A stretch of 64,000 nt of DNA. Source: M3007 sp035299505 (GTDB taxonomy: Bacteria > Bacteroidota > Bacteroidia > Chitinophagales > Saprospiraceae). The notes beneath the pieces were generated by a model. The model did not search any database. It had not been told where the DNA came from and saw only the letters and a program-made list of their open reading frames with translations. The translations under genes and the position numbers were made by a program. The stretch lies in contig DATGWL010000101.1 of assembly GCA_035299505.1 (NCBI GenBank), positions 1 through 64,000 of the forward strand, in the 5' to 3' direction. Positions 8,904 through 17,700 of the stretch are shown here, piece by piece. Positions within the stretch are counted from its first letter, which is position 1. Every line of letters begins with the position of its first letter.

Positions 8904-9059
8904 ATGAGACACTGGGAAAAGAATAACAAAAAAGAACTCCGCCGTCCAGAAGATCGCGATTTCCGTCAACAAGATCAAGAATTCAAAAAGAAAAAACTAA
9001 AACCTTTAGAAAAATCAAAGTACCGCGTAAAAGGGTACTACGATCAGGAAGACGAATAA
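8904..9059 (+). CDS. Small highly charged protein (51 aa), unknown function
   Basis: Over half of its residues are charged (Lys, Arg, Asp or Glu); it runs from MRHWEKNNKKELRRPEDRDF to RVKGYYDQEDE and should be cytosolic and partly disordered. It has its own consensus promoter upstream and a near-perfect terminator 13 bases downstream, so it is a genuine transcription unit of its own. A longer in-frame start at 8817 exists, but it adds 29 hydrophobic residues of unrelated composition; the ATG at 8904 is better. I do not recognise the family; RNA or ribosome binding would fit the composition but is a guess. Confidence 0.65.
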   Translation: MRHWEKNNKKELRRPEDRDFRQQDQEFKKKKLKPLEKSKYRVKGYYDQEDE

Positions 9060-9072
9060 GCTATCCAACAAT

Positions 9073-9109
9073 AAAAAAGCCCTCACGATTCGTTCGTGAG
9101 GGCTTTTTT
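9073..9109. terminator. Bidirectional intrinsic terminator
   Basis: A 16-base perfect stem (9073-9088 with 9094-9109) around a 5-base loop, with A6 on one side and T6 on the other, so it works on both strands. It ends the small gene at 9059 and the minus-strand gene whose stop codon (9108-9110) overlaps its edge. Confidence 0.92.
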
Positions 9110-9548
9110 AGTTTTTAGCCATCCTGATTTCCAGGTCGTACACGGCGCCGCCATCCAATAATATACCTGTTTTTTCAAGGGTTTTTAGACCAGTCATTTG
9201 CACCCTGACGGTATAGGTTGCCGGGGTTGAATTGAAGGAACAACGCCCGTCGTGAGTGGTCACCCGGCCAAGCATTTTGTCATCATCGCGTTTCAACAAA
9301 ACGGTAGCTCCCTGTACAGGAATATTGCCCTGGCCTTTTTCCAAAATCCGTACTCTCAGGGTAGCTTTGGTGGTGTCTGCCCCTTCTCCGCTTTCCTTAA
9401 ACGACATGATGCTGCTTTCTGCCAGGCTTGCTGCTTCAGCCTGAAAAGTTGGGGCAGATTTGGCCGTTACGGTATTCTGGGCATTGGCCAGGTTACCCAG
9501 GCATAACAGGCCCAACGCCATTGTATACCGGAATGCTGAAATACTCAT
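9108..9548 (-). CDS. Secreted protein with carboxypeptidase-regulatory-like (CnaB-type) domain
   Basis: A 146-residue exported protein. After a signal peptide (MSISAFRYTMALGLLCLGNLANAQ) comes a roughly 40-residue linker, and then an Ig-like beta-sandwich: 'LRVRILEKGQGNIPVQGATV', 'LGRVTTHDGRCSF' and 'TYTVRVQMTGLKTL'. This resembles the carboxypeptidase regulatory-like domain common at the start of TonB receptors, here as a stand-alone protein. The ATG at 9546-9548 begins the signal peptide. It follows the EnvC-like gene by 35 bases, so it is probably the last gene of the TPR/DUF4292/EnvC cluster. The role is unknown; an envelope structural or adhesive part is plausible. Confidence 0.75.
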   Translation of the reverse strand: MSISAFRYTMALGLLCLGNLANAQNTVTAKSAPTFQAEAASLAESSIMSFKESGEGADTTKATLRVRILEKGQGNIPVQGATVLLKRDDDKMLGRVTTHDGRCSFNSTPATYTVRVQMTGLKTLEKTGILLDGGAVYDLEIRMAKN

Positions 9549-9583
9549 AGCTGTTGTTTGATTTGGAATGGGATAAAATGCCG

Positions 9584-10945
9584 TTATTTTTTGATCCAAA
9601 GAGCTGGATTCATCCGCTCTTTTTGCTGCCAAACTTCGAAGTGAAGCTCAGAAGTGCCGGTAATGTTGTTCGTACTTACCTGACCAATTTGTTGCTTGGC
9701 TTTAACATCCTGGCCCTTTGATAACGATGTGGAGGCCAGATTGGTATACACCGTATAGTAATCGCCATGTTGCAGGATTACGGTGTAATCATGCCCTGGT
9801 ACGAACTGAACACCTGCCACCTTGCCATCAGCCACACTGCGCACTGCGGCGCCTTCCTCTGTACGGATATCTACCCCATTATTGGTGATTTCGATGTTTT
9901 TCAACGTGGGGTGTTTTTGTTTGCCATATCCTCTGGATACGAAGCCACTTTCAACCGGCCAGGGTAAACGACCCTTGTTTTTTTGAAAATTGAGCGTCAG
10001 GTTGTCTGCAGCGGCCACCACATTTTCTACCGCAGGTGCGGGCGCTGGCACGGGTGGGGGAGAGGGGTCCGGGCCTTTGGCGGGTTTGCTGTCAGTGACT
10101 TTTTCGGCAGGTTTTGGTGCTGGTTTAGGAGGGGCTTCAGCCACCGGTTTGGGTTTGCTGCGTGCTTCTTCTACCCGTTTGCGCACTTCTTCCTGGATGA
10201 TGGTTTCAATAGCATTGTTCAGGGCTTCGTGTGCTTCACGCTTTTTTTCCAGGTCAGATTTCAACCGGGATTCATCTTTACCTAACTCTTTAAGCATCAC
10301 ATCTTTCTCAGTCAACTCTTCTGAAAGCGTGGTTTTCTGACCTTGAATTGAGGCCAGCAGGTTTTCCTTTTCGATTCTGGTTTCCTGTAATCCCTGATTT
10401 TTTTTAGCCAGCATTTCCTGGGTAAGCCGGATAGCTTCTGCTTGTTCGCGGCGCCGTTCGTCATATTTCCGCAGGAAAAGCCAGCGGCGGAATGCCTGAT
10501 TCAGGTTGTTTGCCGAAAGGATGTACAATATAGGATTGCTGAGCGTTTTACGGCGGAAGGCATTACGGACGGTTTTACCATACTCTTCGCGCATGTTGGC
10601 AATGTCGCTGGAAAGAGAACCAATAACCACCTGATTGCGCGAAATGCCGTCTTCTGCTGCCGTTATTTCTGCTTCCAGGGTTTGAATCAGGGCTTCCCGA
10701 CTTTGGATTTGACTTTGCAGGGCTATGTAGCGGTCGTAGGCTGCCTCCCGATTTTTGGCGGTTTTGTTGATCATCCGCTGGGTGGTTTCAATATCCCGGA
10801 TGATTTTCTTGCGTTTTTCTTCCAAATCTTTTTTGGTTTGCGACCAACCCTGGGTTGGCGCAAATGCCAATGCGAATAACCACACCAGTGTAAGGATAAA
10901 GTATCCTGTTCCCGATTTTTTGTGCTGGTTAGTCCACGCGTTCAT
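9584..10945 (-). CDS. EnvC-like murein hydrolase activator with degenerate LytM (M23) domain
   Basis: A 453-residue periplasmic protein: signal peptide ending near GWSQ, a long coiled coil (about residues 25-265), a Pro/Ala/Lys-rich linker, and a C-terminal LytM/M23 domain. The M23 zinc ligands are lost. The HxxxD motif reads NNGVD; the His after the HG.YY strand reads YTNLAS; and the final HxH reads ELHFEVW, with only one His. The architecture and lost ligands match EnvC-type factors, which do not cut peptidoglycan but activate amidases in cell separation. The start at 10943-10945 overlaps the upstream DUF4292 gene by 17 bases. TPR, DUF4292 and EnvC-like genes are often neighbours in Bacteroidota. 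Confidence 0.88.
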   Translation of the reverse strand: MNAWTNQHKKSGTGYFILTLVWLFALAFAPTQGWSQTKKDLEEKRKKIIRDIETTQRMINKTAKNREAAYDRYIALQSQIQSREALIQTLEAEITAAEDGISRNQVVIGSLSSDIANMREEYGKTVRNAFRRKTLSNPILYILSANNLNQAFRRWLFLRKYDERRREQAEAIRLTQEMLAKKNQGLQETRIEKENLLASIQGQKTTLSEELTEKDVMLKELGKDESRLKSDLEKKREAHEALNNAIETIIQEEVRKRVEEARSKPKPVAEAPPKPAPKPAEKVTDSKPAKGPDPSPPPVPAPAPAVENVVAAADNLTLNFQKNKGRLPWPVESGFVSRGYGKQKHPTLKNIEITNNGVDIRTEEGAAVRSVADGKVAGVQFVPGHDYTVILQHGDYYTVYTNLASTSLSKGQDVKAKQQIGQVSTNNITGTSELHFEVWQQKERMNPALWIKK

Positions 10946-11714
10946 AGTGTTTGGGTATCTCAAACCTGAATGATTTGGGTGTATTGATTTCAAGGTCATT
11001 CATTTCGATGGAAATATTCATCTCGCCGGTGTCCGGGCTGAATGCCTTCATAGTGCGAAGATAGGGAAACCAGCCGGCTTTTGCGTCTTTTTTGTAGTTT
11101 CCGAAGGAAACAGACACAGTTTGGGCATTCCTGGGCTGCACAAAAATTTCCTGTTGGAGCCGGTAAGCTTCGCCATCCAAACGATAATCTGCAGCATAAC
11201 GTCCGTTACTTCCCGAGAGTTGATGATTGCCATCTTTGATGTCAGCAGCAAGTGTCATATCCGGGAAGTACCAGGGTGATGCCAGTAAAAGACTTTGGAT
11301 AAGCTCAAAACCGGCCGGCAAACTGTATTCCCTTTGAAGAGATTCCAGCCCTTTCACGGAATAGGTCTTTTCGATCCGGTTGAGGAGGTAAACTGAGTCG
11401 CGTGTAACCATAGCCCGGGCAGCTTCAAGGCCAAATTTCTTTACATTAAGCCAAAGCACACTGTCTCTCACCCAAATCAGGTTGGCTGTTGCGGCTATTG
11501 ACTGGCCATTGCCTTCCAGATACAATTTTGCCTGAGCGTTTAGGGTTTTAACGGCTTCTCTGGTGCTGGGTTCCAGTTTTTTCTTCAGAAAAGAAACGCT
11601 TTTGGGCTCCAGTGATTCAGTGTTGTTGCCACCCGCTTTTTTGCGGCAGCCGGAATCTTTGGCAGAGATACCTAAAAGTAATACCAGAAGAAGTCCCCAA
11701 TATGGTTTATGCAT
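10929..11714 (-). CDS. DUF4292 family lipoprotein-like envelope protein
   Basis: A 261-residue protein with a signal peptide and a cysteine at residue 23 (ISAKDSGC) that may be lipidated, although the lipobox is imperfect. The body matches DUF4292: 'LNAQAKLYLEGNGQSIAATA', 'LIWVRDSVLWLNVKKFGLEA', 'RAMVTRDSVYLLNR', and the late 'IEMNDLEINTPKSFRFEIP'. The alternating strands resemble the lipid-binding half-barrel of LolA/LolB-like proteins. The start overlaps the TPR gene by eight bases and the stop overlaps the EnvC-like gene by 17, so the three are tightly coupled. A role in outer membrane lipid or lipoprotein handling is an inference from fold and position. Confidence 0.82.
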   Translation of the reverse strand: MHKPYWGLLLVLLLGISAKDSGCRKKAGGNNTESLEPKSVSFLKKKLEPSTREAVKTLNAQAKLYLEGNGQSIAATANLIWVRDSVLWLNVKKFGLEAARAMVTRDSVYLLNRIEKTYSVKGLESLQREYSLPAGFELIQSLLLASPWYFPDMTLAADIKDGNHQLSGSNGRYAADYRLDGEAYRLQQEIFVQPRNAQTVSVSFGNYKKDAKAGWFPYLRTMKAFSPDTGEMNISIEMNDLEINTPKSFRFEIPKHYERVD

Positions 11715-12024
11715 AATCCAGATTTAAAAGTGCTGCCTGCAATTCACTAAGGGCATGACGATCGCCGGCTTGTTTGCTTATTTCGATGCCCATTTGATAG
11801 GTTGAACGGGCATTTTCAGTATCGGAAAGACTTTCGTACAATTTTCCGAGGTGATAATACAACCCTACATACCCTGCATCTGTTTCCTTTAAACGCAAAT
11901 AATACGAAAGTGCTTGTGCCTGGTCACCGGCATTTTCATATTCTTTTGCAAGTGCAAACAAAACAAAGGTGTCGTTAGGGCTGGAGTCCAGCAGTTGAAG
12001 GAGATAAGGCAATCTTTGGCTCAT
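11707..12024 (-). CDS. Small TPR protein
   Basis: A 105-residue cytosolic protein made mostly of two tetratricopeptide repeats: 'DTFVLFALAKEYENAGDQAQ' with ALSYYLRLKETD, and 'GLYYHLGKLYESLSDTENAR' with STYQMGIEIS. TPRs make protein-protein contacts. I took the ATG at 12022-12024; the longer frame to 12102 runs back into the divergent promoter region. It leads a four-gene minus-strand operon with DUF4292, the EnvC-like protein and the secreted CnaB-like protein. The partner is unknown. Confidence 0.8.
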   Translation of the reverse strand: MSQRLPYLLQLLDSSPNDTFVLFALAKEYENAGDQAQALSYYLRLKETDAGYVGLYYHLGKLYESLSDTENARSTYQMGIEISKQAGDRHALSELQAALLNLDYA

Positions 12025-12083
12025 TTTTTTGAAAATTATGAAGACTAAAGCGCAGTTTTTCCCAAAAATCCTGATCATCTCCA

Positions 12084-12091
12084 TACCTTTG
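12084..12091 (+). promoter_or_regulatory. -7 element of the etfBA operon (TACCTTTG)
   Basis: TACCTTTG matches TAnnTTTG and lies 32 bases before the EtfB ATG at 12123. A T-rich tract sits in the -33 area, but there is no TTG at the ideal spacing. Confidence 0.55.
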
Positions 12092-12122
12092 CGCGCCCAC
12101 AAAAGTAGTGGCTATTTTAACA

Positions 12123-12863
12123 ATGAAATTATTGGTCTGCATTTCTCAAACACCTGACACCACCGCGAAGGTTTCGTTCAATGCCGATGGCACGGAATTC
12201 AACGCTGCAGGTGTACAGTTCATCATGAACCCATACGATGAGTGGTACGCACTTGTGCGCGCCTGCGAACTTCGTGAAACCCTTGGCGGAACAGTTGTTG
12301 CCCTGAATGTTGGGCCTGCTGCCAACGAAACCACCATCAGAAAAGCGTTGGCCATTGGTGCGGATGAAGCGGTACGCATTGACTGCGATCCCAAAAGTGC
12401 CGGTTTTGTGGCCAAACAAATTGCGGAATACGCAAAAAATGAGGCTTTCGATATCATCTTTTTCGGTAAAGAAACCATTGACCATAATGGTTCAGAGGTG
12501 GGCGCCATGGTTGCTGAACACCTTGACCTTCCGTACGTATCCTATGCTTCCAAGCTGGATCTGAATGGCTCGGTGGCTACCCTGGAACGCGATATTGAAG
12601 GCGGAGTGGAAACCCTGGAGGTAGACCTGCCTTTCGTGGTTAGCGCTGCAAAAGGAATGGCTGAACAGCGTATCCCCAATATGCGTGGCATTATGACTGC
12701 GCGCACAAAACCACTCAAGGAGGTGCCAGCAGTGGCTTTTGAAGACAATGCAAAAGCCGTACAGTTTACTTTGCCGCCAGCAAAGGCCGGGGTCAAACTC
12801 ATTCAACCAGATCAAATGGACGAATTGGTTCGTTTGCTGCACGAAGAGGCAAAAGTGATTTAA
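12123..12863 (+). CDS. etfB: Electron transfer flavoprotein, beta subunit
   Basis: The 246-residue small subunit of the ETF heterodimer, which carries electrons from acyl-CoA and other dehydrogenases to the respiratory chain. It has the typical start MKLLVCISQTPDTTAKV, then 'FIMNPYDEWYALVRACELRE', 'ALAIGADEAVRID', and the ETF-beta signature region VSAAKGMAEQRIPNMRGIM followed by ARTKPL. A GTG five codons upstream is possible, but the ATG at 12123 fits the family. It sits 36 bases before etfA in the usual order. Confidence 0.95.
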   Translation: MKLLVCISQTPDTTAKVSFNADGTEFNAAGVQFIMNPYDEWYALVRACELRETLGGTVVALNVGPAANETTIRKALAIGADEAVRIDCDPKSAGFVAKQIAEYAKNEAFDIIFFGKETIDHNGSEVGAMVAEHLDLPYVSYASKLDLNGSVATLERDIEGGVETLEVDLPFVVSAAKGMAEQRIPNMRGIMTARTKPLKEVPAVAFEDNAKAVQFTLPPAKAGVKLIQPDQMDELVRLLHEEAKVI

Positions 12864-12899
12864 TTCCCCTCATTCCTAAACATTCACCACATTTTATAT

Positions 12900-13859
12900 A
12901 TGGTTCTGGTATTTGCGGAGTCTCCGCGTGGACAATTTAAAAAATCGGCTTTTGAAGCCGTCACCTATGGCCGGAAAGTAGCAGATGCATTGGGTACCAC
13001 CTGCGCTGCGCTGGTATTGGGCAATGCGGCCAATGCCGGTCAACTTGGTCAATATGGCGCTGCTAAGGTATTTCAGGTAACTGATGCTGCCTTTGATGCT
13101 TTCGATAGTCAGGCTTACGCTGCGGCTATTGCCGAGGTTGCCGGTAACAACGGGGCTAAAGTGGTTGTACTCAGCCATTCCTCTACCGGAAAATCCGTTG
13201 CCGGACGTTTGGCTGTTCGGCTCAATGCCGGGCTGGTTTCCGGTGTAAACAGTCTGCCAAGTGCGCAAGGCAACAACCTTCGGGTGAAAAAGTCTGTATT
13301 TTCCGGCAAGGCTATCGCTGAATATGAAATTACCAGCGAGGTAAAAGTAGTTTCACTCATGGGCAATGCTGTGAAACCCGAAAATCTGGGCAGTGCAGTG
13401 GCTGCAGAAGCCATTTCTGTTGGCTCATCCAAAGGCCGTATCCGGGTTAAATCTGTTAAAACCCAGGAGGGCACCGTGCCACTTCCAGAAGCTGAAATCG
13501 TGGTTTCTGCCGGTCGTGGTATGAAAGGGCCTGAAAACTGGGGTATTGTGGAAGAGCTTGCTTCAACGCTTGGCGCCACCACGGCATGCTCCCGTCCGGT
13601 AGCTGATGCACACTGGCGTCCGCACCACGAGCACGTAGGACAAACAGGTATTGCCATTCGTCCAAATCTGTATTTTGCTATAGGAATTAGTGGCGCCATC
13701 CAGCATTTGGCCGGGGTAAACAACTCAAAGGTAATCGTGGTCATCAACAAGGATCCGGAAGCGCCTTTCTTTAAGGCAGCCGATTATGGTGTAGTGGGCG
13801 ATTTGTTTGAGGTGGTTCCGCAGCTTAATGCAGCCATCAAGAAGTTTAAAGCTGGTTAA
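12900..13859 (+). CDS. etfA: Electron transfer flavoprotein, alpha subunit
   Basis: The 319-residue FAD-binding large subunit of ETF. The C-terminal FAD domain is complete: 'SAGRGMKGPENWGIVEELA', 'LGATTACSRPVADAHWRPH', 'VGQTGIAIRPNLYFAIGISG', and 'QHLAGVNNSKVIVVINKDPE'. It forms the heterodimer with EtfB and feeds an ETF:quinone oxidoreductase that is not in this window. A hairpin with T-run overlaps the stop codon region, so the operon probably ends here. Confidence 0.96.
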   Translation: MVLVFAESPRGQFKKSAFEAVTYGRKVADALGTTCAALVLGNAANAGQLGQYGAAKVFQVTDAAFDAFDSQAYAAAIAEVAGNNGAKVVVLSHSSTGKSVAGRLAVRLNAGLVSGVNSLPSAQGNNLRVKKSVFSGKAIAEYEITSEVKVVSLMGNAVKPENLGSAVAAEAISVGSSKGRIRVKSVKTQEGTVPLPEAEIVVSAGRGMKGPENWGIVEELASTLGATTACSRPVADAHWRPHHEHVGQTGIAIRPNLYFAIGISGAIQHLAGVNNSKVIVVINKDPEAPFFKAADYGVVGDLFEVVPQLNAAIKKFKAG

Positions 13860-13884
13860 GAAGGTAGGGACGACCTCTTTTTTT
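13858..13884 (+). terminator. Probable terminator of etfBA
   Basis: An eight-base imperfect stem (13858-13865 with 13873-13880; one mismatch, one G-U pair) runs into a T-tract. The stem uses the last bases of the etfA stop codon. It is weaker than the other terminators here. Confidence 0.45.
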
Positions 13885-13934
13885 GATCACATCCTGCATA
13901 AAACCAATCCCAATATTCCAAATCCAATTCAGTA

Positions 13935-14522
13935 ATGAGACGCATTGAACTTGAAATTGTGGCCCTTTCGCATAGCATGACCCAATCGCATAACTATGCG
14001 GTGGTGTTGGGAGAACGCCGTGGAAAACGCCGCTTGCCCATTGTAATCGGAAGTTTCGAAGCACAGGCCATTGCTGTGGCGCTGGAGCGAATGGTGCCTA
14101 ACCGCCCGCTTACCCATGATTTGTTCAAAAATGCCTTCGACGTTTTTGATATACAGCTTAAAGAGGTGATTATCAGCAACCTGCTTGACGGGATTTTTTA
14201 TGCCAGGCTGGTTTGTGTTAAAAACGGTGAGTTGTTTGAGATTGACTCCCGCACCTCCGACGCTATAGCCATGGCCGTTCGTTTTGAATGCCCGATCTTT
14301 ACCTACGATTTCATTTTGGAAGCGGCGGGTGTTATTCTGGAAGAACAGGAAGGCGGAGGGTTCTCTGCGGTGCCTGCTCCTACTGAATTGGATGAAGATG
14401 CCATTGAATCCTGGCCAATGGACGCTCTTCGCGGACGATTACAGGAATCGCTGGACAACGAGGAGTATGAAATTGCGGCCAAAATCCGGGATGAGTTAAA
14501 AAGAAGGGAAGCGAAAGATTAA
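13935..14522 (+). CDS. Bifunctional nuclease (DUF151/BFN) domain protein with C-terminal UVR motif
   Basis: A 195-residue cytosolic protein. Residues 1-130 are a BFN/DUF151 domain: 'LSHSMTQSHNYAVVLGE', 'RRLPIVIGSFEAQAIAVALE', 'RPLTHDLFKNAFDVF', and 'IDSRTSDAIAMAVRFECPIF'. A C-terminal UvrB/UvrC-like helical hairpin, 'LRGRLQESLDNEEYEIAAKI' then RDELKRR, follows. The BFN-UVR combination is common in Bacteroidota. Some BFN proteins cleave DNA and RNA; this one has not been tested. It starts 75 bases after etfA, behind the probable terminator, and has its own terminator. Confidence 0.9.
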   Translation: MRRIELEIVALSHSMTQSHNYAVVLGERRGKRRLPIVIGSFEAQAIAVALERMVPNRPLTHDLFKNAFDVFDIQLKEVIISNLLDGIFYARLVCVKNGELFEIDSRTSDAIAMAVRFECPIFTYDFILEAAGVILEEQEGGGFSAVPAPTELDEDAIESWPMDALRGRLQESLDNEEYEIAAKIRDELKRREAKD

Positions 14523-14553
14523 ACCCTGGTTTAAGATCCCTACAAATTCATAT

Positions 14554-14603
14554 GCGTGGAAATACGTGGTTTGAACTGACCCGTGTTTCCGCGCTTTTTT
14601 TTT
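14554..14603 (+). terminator. Intrinsic terminator after the bifunctional nuclease gene
   Basis: A 13-base stem with G-U pairs (14554-14566 with 14582-14594) is followed by nine T. It cleanly separates the housekeeping block from the caspase island that starts at 14710. Confidence 0.85.
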
Positions 14604-14709
14604 AAGGGTTAGATCCAGCACTTTTGAGCCAGACTTGCCAAATCGTATGAATACTACCTCTTTGTTTAGTAATTTCACCACGATTATGCTGTAAAGTTCA
14701 ACCTATCCA

Positions 14710-17700
14710 ATGCAGAAAACAATCATTTCATTGCTCGTTCTACTTTGGACCATTCCTGTAGTATTCGCCCAAAAACCAGTGTTGGTCATCCCAACTGGTC
14801 ATAGTTCGGGGGTACATTCCTTTTCCTGCTCGTCAGACGGAAAATTTTTTCTGACCGCCGGAGGTGATAACCTGGTTAAAATCTGGAACAATAAGGGACA
14901 GGAACTGCGCACATTTAAGCCTGAAGATACTGAATACAGGCAAGTGCAAATCTCTCCGGACGGGACCCAAATGCTGGCAGCCTATTGTCAAGAGAACAAT
15001 AATGCCTGGATTCTGGATGCCTTCACAGGTGAAACATTGTTTATCCTGGAAGGCCAGGAACAGCCCTTGCAGTTGGCCATTTATTCCCCCGATGGCAAAA
15101 TAGCAGCAACTGCGGATCAGGCAGGCAGTATTGCGCTTTGGAATACAAAAAATGGAAAACTGATGCGCCGGTGGAAAGGTCATAACACCAATATAACCTC
15201 CCTGACTTTTTCGCCGGATGGGAAACTGTTGGCAAGCTATTCCTCCGATGGACTTTCCCAAATCTGGCATGCCCAAAATGGAGCAAAAAATGCCGTGCTT
15301 TCCCAGGCATTGTCAAAAGATAGTTTGAGGGTATTGGCGTTTTCCCCCGACCGTAAAACGCTGTTTGTAAGCTCGCCCCAATCCACTTTTTCCATCTCCC
15401 TTTGGTCGATGGAGACGCGACAAATTTTGGCCACTACAACAGGATTAAATGGTATTTTTTCACCGGATGGCCAGTATCTGTGTGTATTCAAATTTAACGG
15501 AGCTGCCATTCTTCCGGCCAATGATCTGAACGGCACTCCGCTCCATATGTTGGTCGCCCCGATGATGCCAACAGATGTGGCCATCCCTTTTTACGACCAA
15601 AAAGGCTTTTTCCTGCCCGATGGAAAAAGTATCCTGCTGATCAACTACAATTATCGTCCCACAATATATGATTTCCGAACGAGTGAAGCACTATGGGATA
15701 TGAAAGGGTATGCCCAGCCGGTGCAAAGTGTGTCGTTCTCGCCTGATGGAAAAACCTGTCTGGTGGGAAGCCTACACGACATCGCAGCCTGGGATCTGGA
15801 GAAGGGCCAAAACGACAGACGCCTGAAGGGACATGTAGGCGATGTACGGCAGGCCAGATATACACCTGATGGCCAACATATCGTGTCGGTGGGAAACGAC
15901 TATGGGGGGCTTGTATGGGATGCACAAAGCGGTGAAAACCTGTTTAATGCATCCGGCATAGGGGTTTTCCCGCTGCAAACCTATGCAGGAATTTTGGCCA
16001 TTTCCCCGGATGGTCAATACTTTGCCAAAGGGCATAGCCCAAGTTGGGAAGAGAGTTCCTCACCGGTAAGCCTTTGGAATGTGAAAGACGGTACCCTGCG
16101 GGGTATGGTCGGAGCCGGCGGGGATAGTTTGATGGCATCCATTTACGATCTGGCTTTTTCCCCGGACGGGAAATGGCTTGCAGTGCTGGATTTAGCAGGA
16201 CTACACCTCTGGGATCTTGCTGCTGAAAGGTGGGTTTGGCGAAGTAAACCTGATTTTTCGGGTTTCAAATCCGTGGCTTTTTCCCCAGATGGCGCTCAAT
16301 TGGTTACCGGCACCGAAGCAGGCTTTTATCAGTACTGGAATGCACAAACAGGGAAGTTGACTGGAGAAAAAAGAACCTATGCTGAAAAAGAAGAAATCAC
16401 TTATGGGGAAGACCTTTGGTTAGCCGGCCAAGGCTACAGCGGCGCCTCCGATCTTGTTTTCAGTAAGGATGGTAAGTGGTTGGCGGCGCCGGGGCCGGGC
16501 AAGACCATCCAGGTTTGGGATGTTGTCAATTGGAGCTTGGTGTATTCACTTTCAGGGCACGACAATGTCATCAACAGTCTCGACTTTTCCCCTGACGGCC
16601 GTTGGATTATTTCCGGTTCAGCCGACAATACTACCCGGATTTGGGATCTGAAAAAGGGGACTGAAGTTGCCAAAATCATCCATTTATCGGGAGATAATTG
16701 GGTAGTTACCACTCCTTCAGGTCTGTTTGATGCCTCTGAAGGCGCCAGGAAGATGATGTATTATGTGGTTGATTATCAGAGAGAAAAGGTGGTTATTGGT
16801 TTGGAGCAATTACAGGAACGCTACTGGCAACCTGGGCTTTTGGCCGCCATTCTGGGCCGGTCGCCATATCCTGTACGGGATGTGGGGGCCTTTGACAATC
16901 TTCCATTATTCCCATCTATTGAGCAAAGCACCCGCATCGAATTTGACCAACTACACATTCGCTTGCGCGAGCGCAATGGCGGCTTGGGAAAACTAAACCT
17001 GATCATTAACGGGATTACCAGGGCGGAAGATCTCAACCCGGAACGCAATAAGGACCTCAAAATCGATCTGAAGCGTTTTTCCAGGTTCCTGCGGGCAGAC
17101 ACCGCAAATACCATCGAATTGGAGGTGTATGAAGCGAAAAATAACCTGAAAAGCGGAACATATCTGCTTCATTATCTGGTATCCGTAAAAAAGCGCGGGG
17201 AAGGCAATGAGGAAACACCAACGGTGAACGATTGCCAAATGCCGCGGCATTTATACCTGATTGTGGTAGGGACCTCCCTTTATCCGCAGGGCGTGGATTC
17301 CCTTCCATCTGCTAATGAAGATGCCCTTGAAATGGCCAGGGTGCTGCAGGAAGCGGGTAAGCAATTATACGACGACCGGGTACACCTCAAATTACTGGCC
17401 ACCAGGGGCGGAGAGTCACCCAGCAAAGCCAATATTGCCGCCGCCTTTGAAGCTTTTAAATCGGCCAGCGTATGCGATGTGCTGGTGGTCTTTTTTGCCG
17501 GACACGGCTCCAATTGGGGCAAGGATGGAGATAAATCCAATTTTTACTACCTCACGCAGGACATCACCTTTAATAAACTGAACGACGAAGGCATCCGGAA
17601 AGCCTTTGCCATCTCCGATCAGGAACTGAAAGACTGGATGCGGGAGATCCCAGCCGAGAACAAACTGTTGATCCTGGATGCCTGCAATTCCGGACAGGCG

